Shown here in pieces: positions 6,233 to 15,121 of a stretch of DNA of 17,792 nt. Position numbers and translations under genes: made by a program. The stretch lies in contig JAAMXY010002435.1 of NCBI GenBank assembly GCA_019677205.1, positions 1 through 17,792 on the forward strand, written 5' to 3'. The notes beneath the pieces are model-generated. The model was given only the letters and a program-made list of their open reading frames with translations. It had not been told where the DNA came from and did not search any database. Positions within the stretch are counted from its first letter, which is position 1; each line of letters begins with the position of its first letter. This stretch comes from Pinguiococcus pyrenoidosus. Lineage: Eukaryota; Sar; Pinguiophyceae; Pinguiochrysidales; Pinguiochrysidaceae.

Positions 6233-9200
6233 ATGAGCAAGAACATGAAGAGGGGCAAGGACAGCGCCGAGAAGAAGGCATCGGAGAGCGCCAAGATGAT
6301 TCCGAACCTTCAGCTTTCTCTCATTGCTGCAGTGGACGGCTTGCGCCGTCTCGAGCACCTCGGTGCGAATGGACCTCGTGCGTTCGTCCACGCGGTCCAA
6401 GAGCTAGACGACACTGTGGGAATAATCTGCGGCGGGCTCCGGTTGATGCCCCTTGAAACTCTTGAGGACTGCGTGGACTTGGTAACGACCATGTCCTGCC
6501 CGCCTCTGGTGCCCTCGGGGGCCTGGCAGAACGCGCAGAAGAGCCTCTACCGCGCCCTGCTTGTGGAGCTCGCGCACCGCAGGAAGAATCAGTCTCCAGA
6601 GCAAGCTCCAACGGAATCCAAATCCGATGAAGGGAAAGGGCGCGTAGGGAATGCCGACCGCGCTGCAGCTCGAGAACAACTCGAAAGGCTGAGTACCTGC
6701 GAGAAGGACGCGATTGTAGGGACGCTGCGCGCTTGTTGCGTACTTCAAAGTTCCAGATCTAGGACGCAGAAGACTTCCTGCCTGCTGGCAGAAGCCTCAT
6801 ACTATCTGCAACGCGATCGGAAACCGACGAAGCTGATCGTCATTGACTATCGCTCCGAAGCGAAGGAAGGTCGCTGGAAGTCCCCCGCCTCACAGCCCGA
6901 CCTGGTGGGTACTTTCCATCCTGAGTTTTGGTCAGCGTCGAAGGTTGTGTCGCCGAGCATCCTCAAGGCATTCATCGACCAAGGCTATGACATCATCCTC
7001 GGTGGGCACGGGGAAGGCGGCGCTGTCGCAACGTGCCTCTTCTTTCGGTTCCTCCGCCACTTCCGCGACGTCCTTACGCATGATCGAGGATGCGTTCGAG
7101 TGGTAACCTTTGGATCGCCTCCTTGCGCGACCAAAGGACTGAGTGACAGGGTTAGGGCTCCAGAAGCTCGTGAAGCGATCCTCAACATTGTACCGGCAGA
7201 AATGGCCACCTCCATAGGAAGCTATTCCCTGTTCGGGAGATGCGCGACAGTGGCGCTTCGGGTGCCACCCTCTAGTGAGACTCCAGAATTGCTTGACATT
7301 GCTCAAAAGGGCAAGCAAGCAACCGATCGCAACCGACGTACTCGATCCATCCCACCCCAGTCCCGCGCGACAGAAAGCGAAACGGTGCGTACGCCTTGTG
7401 AAGAGGAGGCTCCTTTGGGAAGTGGTTCTGTTGAGGACTACCAACACTCGCTCCAAGCGACATTCAATCTTAATCTTGGAAGCGGCAAGGGAAGGAACAC
7501 GACAACTATTCCAGAGCTTCCCAGCAAGGAGAAGAAGAAACTTGACACGAGAATCTGTTGCGAACGGCTCGCTACGGATGATCCCCAGGCGCCTGCGTTG
7601 TATCGCATCGAGGTCCGAGGCCCTGATATTGAGTGGTGTTATGCTGTAGAATTTCGCGGAAGCACGTGGCAAATCAGCAATCGGTCTATCGTCAGCGCAG
7701 ACACAGGGGAATGGGTCATCTCAGGTGTCATCGTTGGGACCCTGGCCATGAAGCCCCACCTCAGCCGTGGACTTGATGGCGAAGGGGGCGATCTGGACGA
7801 GCTCACCTTGTGGGACAGCCGCCTGCCAGGTAGCGTCCAAGCACAGAGTCAAGTGGTCTTCCTAGACGATCCCTGGAACCCCGGCGACGCATTGTCGGAC
7901 AGGGACTGGGTCGTCTGTTACTTGCTCAACGCAGTTATGCAAGGGCTGGCGGTCTACAGCCAAGACGAGAGGAACACCGATGGAGCCAGCCGACTACTCC
8001 GCGACTTGCTTGCGCCCATCACGAACTTTCTTTACCGAGGTCTAACGGTCGATAGCTTCTTCGAGGCCTTGGTCCAGAACCCAACTGGTTTCATGGCCTT
8101 CTCCTTGGTCGGTGCTGCGGATGTGGTCCGCCTAGAATCTGGACTTGAGCCTCTTCGGATTAGAAGCATCCCAAAGCGCGTCATTGACATCCTGAGTCTC
8201 CAAGCGAGAAATGCTGCCGGGGATCATGTCGCTGCTGGCGCCGGCGCGGCCTCCTTTCATGCAGGAATGATGACGGCCATGCAGCAAGCGGCGGCAGCGG
8301 CAGACGAGGCCGCTTCGGCGGTTACCGGAGCAGCAAGGTGCGCGCCCTTGATAGCGGCCTCCGTGGCGCTTGGCTTCGCTGTGTATGGTTGCTACCGTTC
8401 TTATGGAAAGCTACATGTGGATCTCGAAAGTCTCTCTCTCCAACCCTGTGAAGCCGAGCTTGATCTGCCGGGGTTCTATCATCCGCACGTGCTAGCGGTG
8501 TTGGGCTACAACAAGATCCGCGATGCCTTTCAAAAGCTTTCCTCTGGAGACCTGGGCATTGACGTCAATGAAGGCGACCAAGACCTCAACAGGTTCTTGG
8601 GAGGCACTTTTAGTTCTGGTGCAGAAAGCGACTGGCTGCTCACCGACATCGACGTTCTAGTGCGGCTTCTGTGGCAACTCGATGTTGGTCTGAGGGACAC
8701 AGACCTGCCTATTCATCAACGCCAACGATTGGAAACGCAGATGCGCCATACCTTGCAGTTCGTAGTGCGCTTTCTCGGACAGATAGCCGACCTGCTTTGC
8801 TGCTTCTTTCAAGATGGACGGGCGAGCGTACTCGATTTGAGAAGGGGTCCGGGAGGTCGCTTCCTTCAAGGCGCCGCGCTGGCCTTTGATCTCCCAGCGC
8901 TGGTGCTTACCACTGGCCTGCAACATACCATCGGCCTCTGCGGCCACATCGGGAAGCAAATGAATCTCCCAACGGATTCGATGCGCCGGCAGTCGACCAC
9001 GTCACTGTACGATTTCGCAGACAAGGGAGCGCGGCTTGCCAATTGCGAAGAAGCGTTCGACCGCTGTTCGCGTCTTCGTCTCTTTTCGGCCGCGTTCCCG
9101 GGGCTGCAAGCCAGGGACGATGCTACCAACCTTCGTAGTACAGTCTCGAGTGTCGTCGCATTCCTGGAGCAGAGACGAATCGACGCCTTCGCGTCACTAC

Positions 9201-10117
9201 ATGACATACGCGACTGGCTGTGGCCTGATGGAAAGCCAGCGAATTGGCTGTGTGACGGCTGCAAGTTAGCCAAGACTGCGCCGCACGACCGTCTCCGCGT
9301 TTGCGTCTGGCTCCAAAGCCTTCGTGTGGTCCATGGACTCCTTCAACGTACTCGTGCAGCGGCCACGGCGCTCATCATTGGGCCGTCGGGAGCGGGCAAA
9401 TCAACCCTCGTTGCAAATCTTGTCGACGAGAACCACGGCGTTCTTCACGGCCCAGGCTTTCTTGCGAGGTCCCAATTTCCGAGGGTGTATCCTGTTGCAG
9501 TTCCCGGACGGAATGGCGCTCGCGTTCTTGACGTGGCAGACGTTCCCGGCTTTGTGGACCAAGGCGAAGCACTCGAAGATGTGGATCCGCGCCAGTTGAT
9601 GACACGGCTAATTCCGCTTGCAAGAGCCGTTGTAGTCGTGGTGAATTTCCAGGCTCCCCAAGCTGGTTACGCTCAAATCCGCGCAGCGCTTCTCACGCTC
9701 ATTCAAGAAAATCAGTTCCGAGCAGGACAAATACTGATTTGCATCACTCACGTTGAGGCGCTTTACTTCCAGTGCGAAGAAGATCTTAGCTACAGAGTGG
9801 CGGGCGCTGACGGCGAAGTCAGCTTTGCCGACTATGCCGAGCGTCTGCAGAATGCTCTTGATTTGGAAAGAAACAACATCATCGAATCTTTGTGCGGCGG
9901 TCGTGACAACGTCAACGATTCGGACAGGGATGTACTGCGCTCTCGAGTAACGTTGGACAACACGAAATTCATGATCACCACCTTTGCACAACGAGAAGCG
10001 GGCCGCAATGGGCCCCGATCAGTACTGCGTGTCGAGCTCCCAAATGAGGAGGAGGCGCGGAGCCTGGGCATCGTGTCCAGCAATGATGTGCGCCAGTTTC
10101 TTGCTGAAATGAGTTGA
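6233..10117 (+). CDS. Pseudo-lipase / P-loop GTPase fusion protein
   Basis: A 1294-residue protein from the first in-frame ATG (A at -3); the frame is open further upstream only from a GTG. Residues about 185-405 resemble a class-3 (alpha/beta-hydrolase) lipase: a hydrophobic strand, then ILGGHGEGGAVAT with the nucleophile-elbow sequence GHGEGG at 258-263, then VRVVTFGSP. The serine of G-H-S-x-G-G is Gly260 here, and the usual acid is Met324 (NIVPAEMATS). A candidate histidine, H405 in DYQHSLQAT, remains. A central region shared only with the paralogue at 10757-15121 includes ITNFLYRGL and DSFFEAL. One hydrophobic segment lies at about 704-721, after an Ala-rich helix. The C-terminal GTPase-like domain has the P-loop GPSGAGKST at 1050-1058, DVPGF (G3) at 1103-1107 and THVE at the G4 position 1172-1175, after a hydrophobic ILICI strand. 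Probable role: nucleotide-regulated, membrane-associated protein without hydrolase activity. The architecture is clear; the function is inferred. Confidence 0.9.
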   Translation: MSKNMKRGKDSAEKKASESAKMIPNLQLSLIAAVDGLRRLEHLGANGPRAFVHAVQELDDTVGIICGGLRLMPLETLEDCVDLVTTMSCPPLVPSGAWQNAQKSLYRALLVELAHRRKNQSPEQAPTESKSDEGKGRVGNADRAAAREQLERLSTCEKDAIVGTLRACCVLQSSRSRTQKTSCLLAEASYYLQRDRKPTKLIVIDYRSEAKEGRWKSPASQPDLVGTFHPEFWSASKVVSPSILKAFIDQGYDIILGGHGEGGAVATCLFFRFLRHFRDVLTHDRGCVRVVTFGSPPCATKGLSDRVRAPEAREAILNIVPAEMATSIGSYSLFGRCATVALRVPPSSETPELLDIAQKGKQATDRNRRTRSIPPQSRATESETVRTPCEEEAPLGSGSVEDYQHSLQATFNLNLGSGKGRNTTTIPELPSKEKKKLDTRICCERLATDDPQAPALYRIEVRGPDIEWCYAVEFRGSTWQISNRSIVSADTGEWVISGVIVGTLAMKPHLSRGLDGEGGDLDELTLWDSRLPGSVQAQSQVVFLDDPWNPGDALSDRDWVVCYLLNAVMQGLAVYSQDERNTDGASRLLRDLLAPITNFLYRGLTVDSFFEALVQNPTGFMAFSLVGAADVVRLESGLEPLRIRSIPKRVIDILSLQARNAAGDHVAAGAGAASFHAGMMTAMQQAAAAADEAASAVTGAARCAPLIAASVALGFAVYGCYRSYGKLHVDLESLSLQPCEAELDLPGFYHPHVLAVLGYNKIRDAFQKLSSGDLGIDVNEGDQDLNRFLGGTFSSGAESDWLLTDIDVLVRLLWQLDVGLRDTDLPIHQRQRLETQMRHTLQFVVRFLGQIADLLCCFFQDGRASVLDLRRGPGGRFLQGAALAFDLPALVLTTGLQHTIGLCGHIGKQMNLPTDSMRRQSTTSLYDFADKGARLANCEEAFDRCSRLRLFSAAFPGLQARDDATNLRSTVSSVVAFLEQRRIDAFASLHDIRDWLWPDGKPANWLCDGCKLAKTAPHDRLRVCVWLQSLRVVHGLLQRTRAAATALIIGPSGAGKSTLVANLVDENHGVLHGPGFLARSQFPRVYPVAVPGRNGARVLDVADVPGFVDQGEALEDVDPRQLMTRLIPLARAVVVVVNFQAPQAGYAQIRAALLTLIQENQFRAGQILICITHVEALYFQCEEDLSYRVAGADGEVSFADYAERLQNALDLERNNIIESLCGGRDNVNDSDRDVLRSRVTLDNTKFMITTFAQREAGRNGPRSVLRVELPNEEEARSLGIVSSNDVRQFLAEMS

Positions 10118-10756
10118 GAGTCTCCTCTAAAGTATGAGACGCGGGCAGCTCTTCTTTCTTTTTCTTCGCGGTGTCTCAGCTTGACCTCGAGTCACCGAAT
10201 CACATGCCTCCAGCATGGATCGAGAGTGGCCGAAGCTGCATGTACGCTACTCTGTAGTCTTTAGTGACTCAGATCTAAGCCGTTTTTCGTTCGGCGTCTC
10301 GTACATCATTTCCCGAGCTTGACGGGACAGGGCGTCGCTTGCCTTCTTCTTGGCTAGAAATCAGCTTTCACAAGCTACTCCGCACGCGAGCGTAGCCTTC
10401 GCGAGGGAAGAGTTGCGAAAGCTCCTTACCAGGTGAATGATGAAGATTACTTTTGTGCGGCCCTGTGTGTTTGGCAGTATCGGAGGGCCACCTCTTCCGT
10501 GTTCATGAGATGGGAGAGACGGGCTATGACTTCACCATGTACAACAAGGATGCAACCGCAAAGACGACCAAAAAGCCTTCGTACGTAGAACGCCGACCTC
10601 CCACGCCCTTCAGAAAACAAAGGAAAACTTCCTATCCGGTCCTGCGACCTCAAAAACTTTCTCGAAAGTCCTGATACGGCAAGTCGGCGCCAAGAGGATT
10701 TGATCCGTGGTACGCTCCAGCAATCATCACCAATCCTGAAAAAAACGTGCTCTCGA
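10118..10756. other. Spacer between the convergent paralogues
   Basis: This 639-bp stretch lies between the stop codons of the two lipase-GTPase genes and should hold both 3' ends. A pyrimidine-rich run (about 10150-10167) follows the plus-strand stop. No AATAAA or other clear polyadenylation signal is visible on either strand. Only one CCAAT occurs (10730-10734), in contrast to the divergent promoter region. A short plus frame at 10453-10674 has no recognisable features. Nothing here is called a gene. Confidence 0.55.
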
Positions 10757-13700
10757 CTACGCCGGAATCGCATCAAAGAGAAAGAGGCGCACGTCTTCAG
10801 CCGTCACGATACCGATTCTCCTTGCGTTCTCCTCATCTGGTAGGAGCACGCCTAGTACTGGCCTTCGGCGCAAGGTGCTCAAGGCAAACGTGCTGATCAT
10901 GAACTTGGTGTTGGCTAATGCTAGCACCGAGCGGAGCAGATTCACTTCATCTGGGAGGATATCGCGTTGTCGATCTCCGCAAAGTCGACCAACGATGTTC
11001 GCGCGCTCCACGTCCAAGGCATGGCGCAAATCGTCCTTGTACTCGTCGAAAGTGGGAACTCGTTGGTGCTCTCGGTGAAACGATTGGATAACTTCGTCTT
11101 CCTTCTCCTCGTAGAGCTGCTCGATGTGCGTGACGCAGACCAGAATCTGCTGCTGCCGGAGCTGCCTCCTCCTGACAAGCTTGAGAATCGCGTCTCGCGT
11201 CTGGACTATAGCATTTTCAATCGCCTGAAAGTTGACGACCACCACCACAGAGCTCGCAAGCTGTGCGATTCGATCGATCAAGCCTATCGGCTCAGCGCCG
11301 GCCTCAGCCTCGTCGTCCTCGAGAAAGCCTGGCACGTCTGCGATCTGAACCTCTCGTGCTGGCGAGATCCTGACCGGGTAAAACTGGGGAAACTGAGATC
11401 GTGCCGTCACCCCTTCTCCATGGACAATGCTCTCGGGATCCGAAATCAAGTTGGCAACCAGGGTAGACTTCCCAGCACCGGCTGGGCCGATCAGCAGGCT
11501 GACCGTGGCCGAGTTTACCCGACTGATGATCTGGTCGACCGCAAAGAAGCTCTTTAGCCAGGCAGAGACGCGCAGTCGATCATGTTCGGCGACGCGGCCA
11601 AGATTACATCCCTCCTTTAGCCAAGGCGCAGCTTTGCCATCTGGCCAAATCTGATCGCGGATCTCTCGCAGCGAAAGATCATGGACAACCCCAAAGTCCT
11701 CAAAGCTTCTGACAATCTCTGCCAACATGGTCCTGCCGTTATTCGCAAGCTCCCGTGCTCGAAGGCCAGGAAATGCGTCGACGAAGAGCCGTAAACGGTC
11801 ATCATGGCTGATGGCCATACCATCATTCGAGACGTCATTTTTTTGCTTTGCCAATGCGTAGAACGCACCCCTGCATTGCCTCTTCATTGCGCCGGCATCA
11901 AAGCCCAGGTTCTCCATGGCGCAGCCAAAAAGGCCTAAGGTGTACTGGATGCCAAATGCAGCTCCGGCCTCCAGAGAATCGAGCACTGCGAGCGTGCCGA
12001 ACACTGTCTTCCCAACCGTGCCGCGTTGCATGTCGAGGTGGGTCTCTCGTCCTTCTTGGAGGAAGCAGGATGCTAGAGCCGCAATTTCCGACACGACTCG
12101 CAAGATCTTCGGTAGAACGCCGCGCAGCTCTTCATTCAATGATTGTCGCTCCTCCGGCGGCAGCTCGCGATTTCGGAGGGCCACGTCGAGTTCATAGAGA
12201 TGCCTTGTCATCGACTGTAGATGCTGGCCAAGCCAGTCGGTCTCTCCACCTGGCGTGAAGCTTATGTTGAGAAATTCCTCGAGCGTTGCTCCATCTCCGT
12301 CAACTTCGATCTCCACCTCGCCTTTCCCGATGCTATCCACCAAGCTTATTATGTGTGTATACCCTTCCTCGGCAAGATCGTCCAATTCGCGAAGCCCGGG
12401 ATTCCTCGTCTCAGCATCGTGACGATGAAGTGGGCTTAGCGGAGGCAATGAATCAATCGCAAGCTCCCCAAACTCGTTGTAGACCCTATAAGCTATAAAG
12501 CAAGCAGATACCGCAAGCCCGACGAAGCTAGCTTTGCTTGCCATTGCGCCAAACGCATCCGCACTGGCAGATGCGGAAGCAGCAGTTCCCTGCGCGGTCG
12601 CCGCACTGTTCGTGAATCCTTCGAGGGCCCTCGTCAGTTCAACGAATCTTGCCTCTGCAGCCTTCTGCTGCGCAGGACTGAAAGCCGCGCGATGATACCG
12701 GTGTACACGGAATCTCTTCCGGTATGTTTCCACGGCATTCAGAGTGTGCATCCAGTGCGAATGAGCCGCGTTCACCGCATCAGCGGTTGCTCTGGCAGAG
12801 GCTGCGTGCGCATTCGCAGCAAGGGTAGCTTGCGCGGCCTGGCGCTCGAACCTAGCTGCTTTTCCTCCCAGTGCAAGGCTTGCAGCGACACCGCCTTGCC
12901 CGACGACTTGCCCCGCTCCAGTGGCGCTCCTAACCTGCGAGAACTGCTTGAGGGCGTCGAAGGAACGCTTAGAGATCTTGCTTGCATTTAGCCCGGTACT
13001 ATTCTCGTCTTGCTCGTGATAGGACTTGGCGGCGCCGACCATGGCAAACGCCAGGAATGCATTCTCGTTTCCTGAGAGGGCTTCGAAGAAGCTGTCTGCA
13101 GATAGTCCTTTGTACAAGAATGTTGTAATCGGCCGGAGAAGCTCGTCCAACGCCCCCTGGCCATTCGGAGTATCAACTCCCTCGGCCTTGTAGATTGCAA
13201 GGAGACGCATTATCACATAAAGGACATAGCAAACAAGCCAGTCCTCATCCGAAAGGTCGTCCCCGGGTCGAAGGGGGTCATCGGAGAAGATGAATGGGAC
13301 GTCGTCCTGCTGGGCTTGGCTGGAAAAGGGGGTCCAAAGGGAGACATGCTCTTTCGCGTCCTCGGCATGATCACATTTGAATGTATCCCCCAAGGCTTGA
13401 TCGCCCTCGAGCACTCCTGAGAGCACCCATTTGCCAGGATCTCCGTCCACTTGGCGACGATTGCATATCGGCCAGGAAATGCTCTGGATTGCGACGGAAT
13501 CGCAGAACTCCAAGTTTGATCCATGAATCTCCAGGTGATACATCGCTGCTGCGCTTGGGTCCTCGACACTCTCTCTTTGGCACAAGATAGAGATCTCGGT
13601 AATGGTGGGAGAGCCAAGCTTTTCCACAGCGGTCGCTACAGGATTGACCGCGTGTCTGACAATCGACAAAGGCTCAATGAGTTGACGGTATGCCTCAATT

Positions 13701-15121
13701 CGGTGGCGATTTTCGACGTCCTCCGTACGTCCGATGATCTCGAAGAGTTGAAGGTGCTCATCACAGGCTTCTTGACAGTCTGGCTGCACAGATGCAGTTT
13801 GATCGAGATTGAGCACTCGCCCAAGTGGAACATGCTTGGGGAGGGTTTCATGCCCAATCGGACTCAGAGCTGTCATTAGCGACGTGTCGGATGAGCTCGA
13901 GACATCGCAGGAGCCGTAGATGTCAAAGAGGCCGCGCAAGACAGTCTCTGCATCCGTCGATTGGTCGCTGGGGACATCCATCAGCAGGTTGAACACCCTT
14001 GAGATTGGATCCCCCTCCGCGACGACGTTCAAGATCGCGTGGGCATAGCCAGCAGCCCGGATGCGCCGTCCCACGTCCGCGGTACCGCACGAAGGTGCTC
14101 CAAAAGCGACCACACGAAGGCAAGCTGGATCGTTCAGGAACGTCCGGAGATGGTGGTGCAGGAACCTGTGGAAGGCGCAGGTCGCCATGGCACCTCCACG
14201 CGAGTGACCACCAAGAACAACGTCGTACCCTTCGTCGATGAATGCCTTCAGCGCGTGGACCGAGAGGCACTCGGAGGCCCGGTAGTAGCCAGAGTGGAAG
14301 GTGCCGACCGCTGTCGGGGGAAAGCAAGAGCAGTTGCTGATCCAGTCGTCCACTGAGCGACCAAGATCGAAGACGAAGTACTTGATGCCCTTCCTTCCAG
14401 GACGATTCTCCCGTCGATTGGCCTCGGCGAGCAGGCAACGCGGAGCCTGGGCCTCCCACAGTGACTCCCCATCGGAGCAGAATACCTTCGTCAGAGTCGC
14501 GCCGCGTACGGGCTGCTCCATGAGCTTGCTGACCTCCACTCGTGGAGACGTGGTGTGCACCTTGTCCAGGAGAAGGCAAAGCTGCATACAGTTCATCACG
14601 TCAGGAACGTCCTCGGGCAGCAGCGCATGCTGCACATCTTCTCCAGTGGATTGCGACGGAGCACGATGCTGGAGATCTCCGCCGAGTTCGACTCGTGCCG
14701 GACCCCGCCGGAAATACTCCTGGTTGATGCTGTCGAGGAGGTGCTGTTGGACCTCCTCCCAGGCCGACGAGCACACCGTCGGAGGCTTCGTCGCGGTGCT
14801 GATGGCATGGAGGCGGTGTTCAAGAACGTCGGTTGATGCATACTCGACATCTCGAAGGAGCGCCTCCGCCACGCTGTCGAGTTCCTCGCGGCCATTGCCG
14901 AACATCGCCGGTCCTTTGGCACACAGGACCTCCAGCCTCTGCGTGGCCACGTCGTCGTTGGGAGCGTGTGCGTCCATTGTCCGGGGAGTCCGAGCAGGCC
15001 CTAGCTGGAAGCGCTGAAAGGAATCGCACGAGGCGGAGGTGCGGCCGTGCAAGAGACTTCTGCAGCGACTGGACATCCACAACGAACGGGCCGAGCGGCG
15101 CTCCGTGGAACCTGTCTGCAT
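10757..15121 (-). CDS. Class-3 lipase / P-loop GTPase fusion protein (catalytic residues intact)
   Basis: A 1454-residue protein from the first in-frame ATG at 15121 (G at -3). A second good start is the ATG at 14977 (A at -3, G at +4), giving 1406 residues and an N-terminus closer to the paralogue's. The extra 48 residues are Arg/Ser-rich with few acidic residues and could be an organelle presequence. The lipase-like domain (about 205-485) has VVLGGHSRGGAMA with nucleophile Ser307 (codon 14201-14203), then LRVVAFGAP, Asp371 in NVVAEGDPISR, HVPLGRVLNL, and the likely catalytic His473 in RHRIEAY. These fit the class-3 lipase triad. The middle region matches the paralogue (ITTFLYKGL, DSFFEAL) but carries an extra Ala-rich helical stretch of about 80 residues (within 745-865) before a hydrophobic segment at about 864-881. 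The GTPase-like domain has GPAGAGKST 1212-1220, DVPGF 1262-1266 and THIE 1331-1334. It probably hydrolyses a lipid or ester; substrate unknown. Confidence 0.9.
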   Translation of the reverse strand: MQTGSTERRSARSLWMSSRCRSLLHGRTSASCDSFQRFQLGPARTPRTMDAHAPNDDVATQRLEVLCAKGPAMFGNGREELDSVAEALLRDVEYASTDVLEHRLHAISTATKPPTVCSSAWEEVQQHLLDSINQEYFRRGPARVELGGDLQHRAPSQSTGEDVQHALLPEDVPDVMNCMQLCLLLDKVHTTSPRVEVSKLMEQPVRGATLTKVFCSDGESLWEAQAPRCLLAEANRRENRPGRKGIKYFVFDLGRSVDDWISNCSCFPPTAVGTFHSGYYRASECLSVHALKAFIDEGYDVVLGGHSRGGAMATCAFHRFLHHHLRTFLNDPACLRVVAFGAPSCGTADVGRRIRAAGYAHAILNVVAEGDPISRVFNLLMDVPSDQSTDAETVLRGLFDIYGSCDVSSSSDTSLMTALSPIGHETLPKHVPLGRVLNLDQTASVQPDCQEACDEHLQLFEIIGRTEDVENRHRIEAYRQLIEPLSIVRHAVNPVATAVEKLGSPTITEISILCQRESVEDPSAAAMYHLEIHGSNLEFCDSVAIQSISWPICNRRQVDGDPGKWVLSGVLEGDQALGDTFKCDHAEDAKEHVSLWTPFSSQAQQDDVPFIFSDDPLRPGDDLSDEDWLVCYVLYVIMRLLAIYKAEGVDTPNGQGALDELLRPITTFLYKGLSADSFFEALSGNENAFLAFAMVGAAKSYHEQDENSTGLNASKISKRSFDALKQFSQVRSATGAGQVVGQGGVAASLALGGKAARFERQAAQATLAANAHAASARATADAVNAAHSHWMHTLNAVETYRKRFRVHRYHRAAFSPAQQKAAEARFVELTRALEGFTNSAATAQGTAASASASADAFGAMASKASFVGLAVSACFIAYRVYNEFGELAIDSLPPLSPLHRHDAETRNPGLRELDDLAEEGYTHIISLVDSIGKGEVEIEVDGDGATLEEFLNISFTPGGETDWLGQHLQSMTRHLYELDVALRNRELPPEERQSLNEELRGVLPKILRVVSEIAALASCFLQEGRETHLDMQRGTVGKTVFGTLAVLDSLEAGAAFGIQYTLGLFGCAMENLGFDAGAMKRQCRGAFYALAKQKNDVSNDGMAISHDDRLRLFVDAFPGLRARELANNGRTMLAEIVRSFEDFGVVHDLSLREIRDQIWPDGKAAPWLKEGCNLGRVAEHDRLRVSAWLKSFFAVDQIISRVNSATVSLLIGPAGAGKSTLVANLISDPESIVHGEGVTARSQFPQFYPVRISPAREVQIADVPGFLEDDEAEAGAEPIGLIDRIAQLASSVVVVVNFQAIENAIVQTRDAILKLVRRRQLRQQQILVCVTHIEQLYEEKEDEVIQSFHREHQRVPTFDEYKDDLRHALDVERANIVGRLCGDRQRDILPDEVNLLRSVLALANTKFMISTFALSTLRRRPVLGVLLPDEENARRIGIVTAEDVRLFLFDAIPA
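14201..14203 (-). other. Lipase nucleophile serine codon (TCG) of the intact copy
   Basis: This codon encodes the serine of GHSRGG. At the matching place in the paralogue, 7010-7012 on the plus strand, the codon is GGG (glycine). At least two base changes separate them, so the difference is unlikely to be a single sequencing error. Confidence 0.85.

Noticed and set aside
10453-10674. 73-codon plus-strand frame in the convergent spacer
   Set aside because: It is short, without homology that I recognise, and sits where two 3' ends are expected.
6233-15121. Transposon or retroelement explanation for the inverted paralogue pair
   Set aside because: No transposase, reverse transcriptase, terminal repeats or target-site duplication is visible, and the copies have diverged strongly in protein sequence, which fits an old gene duplication.
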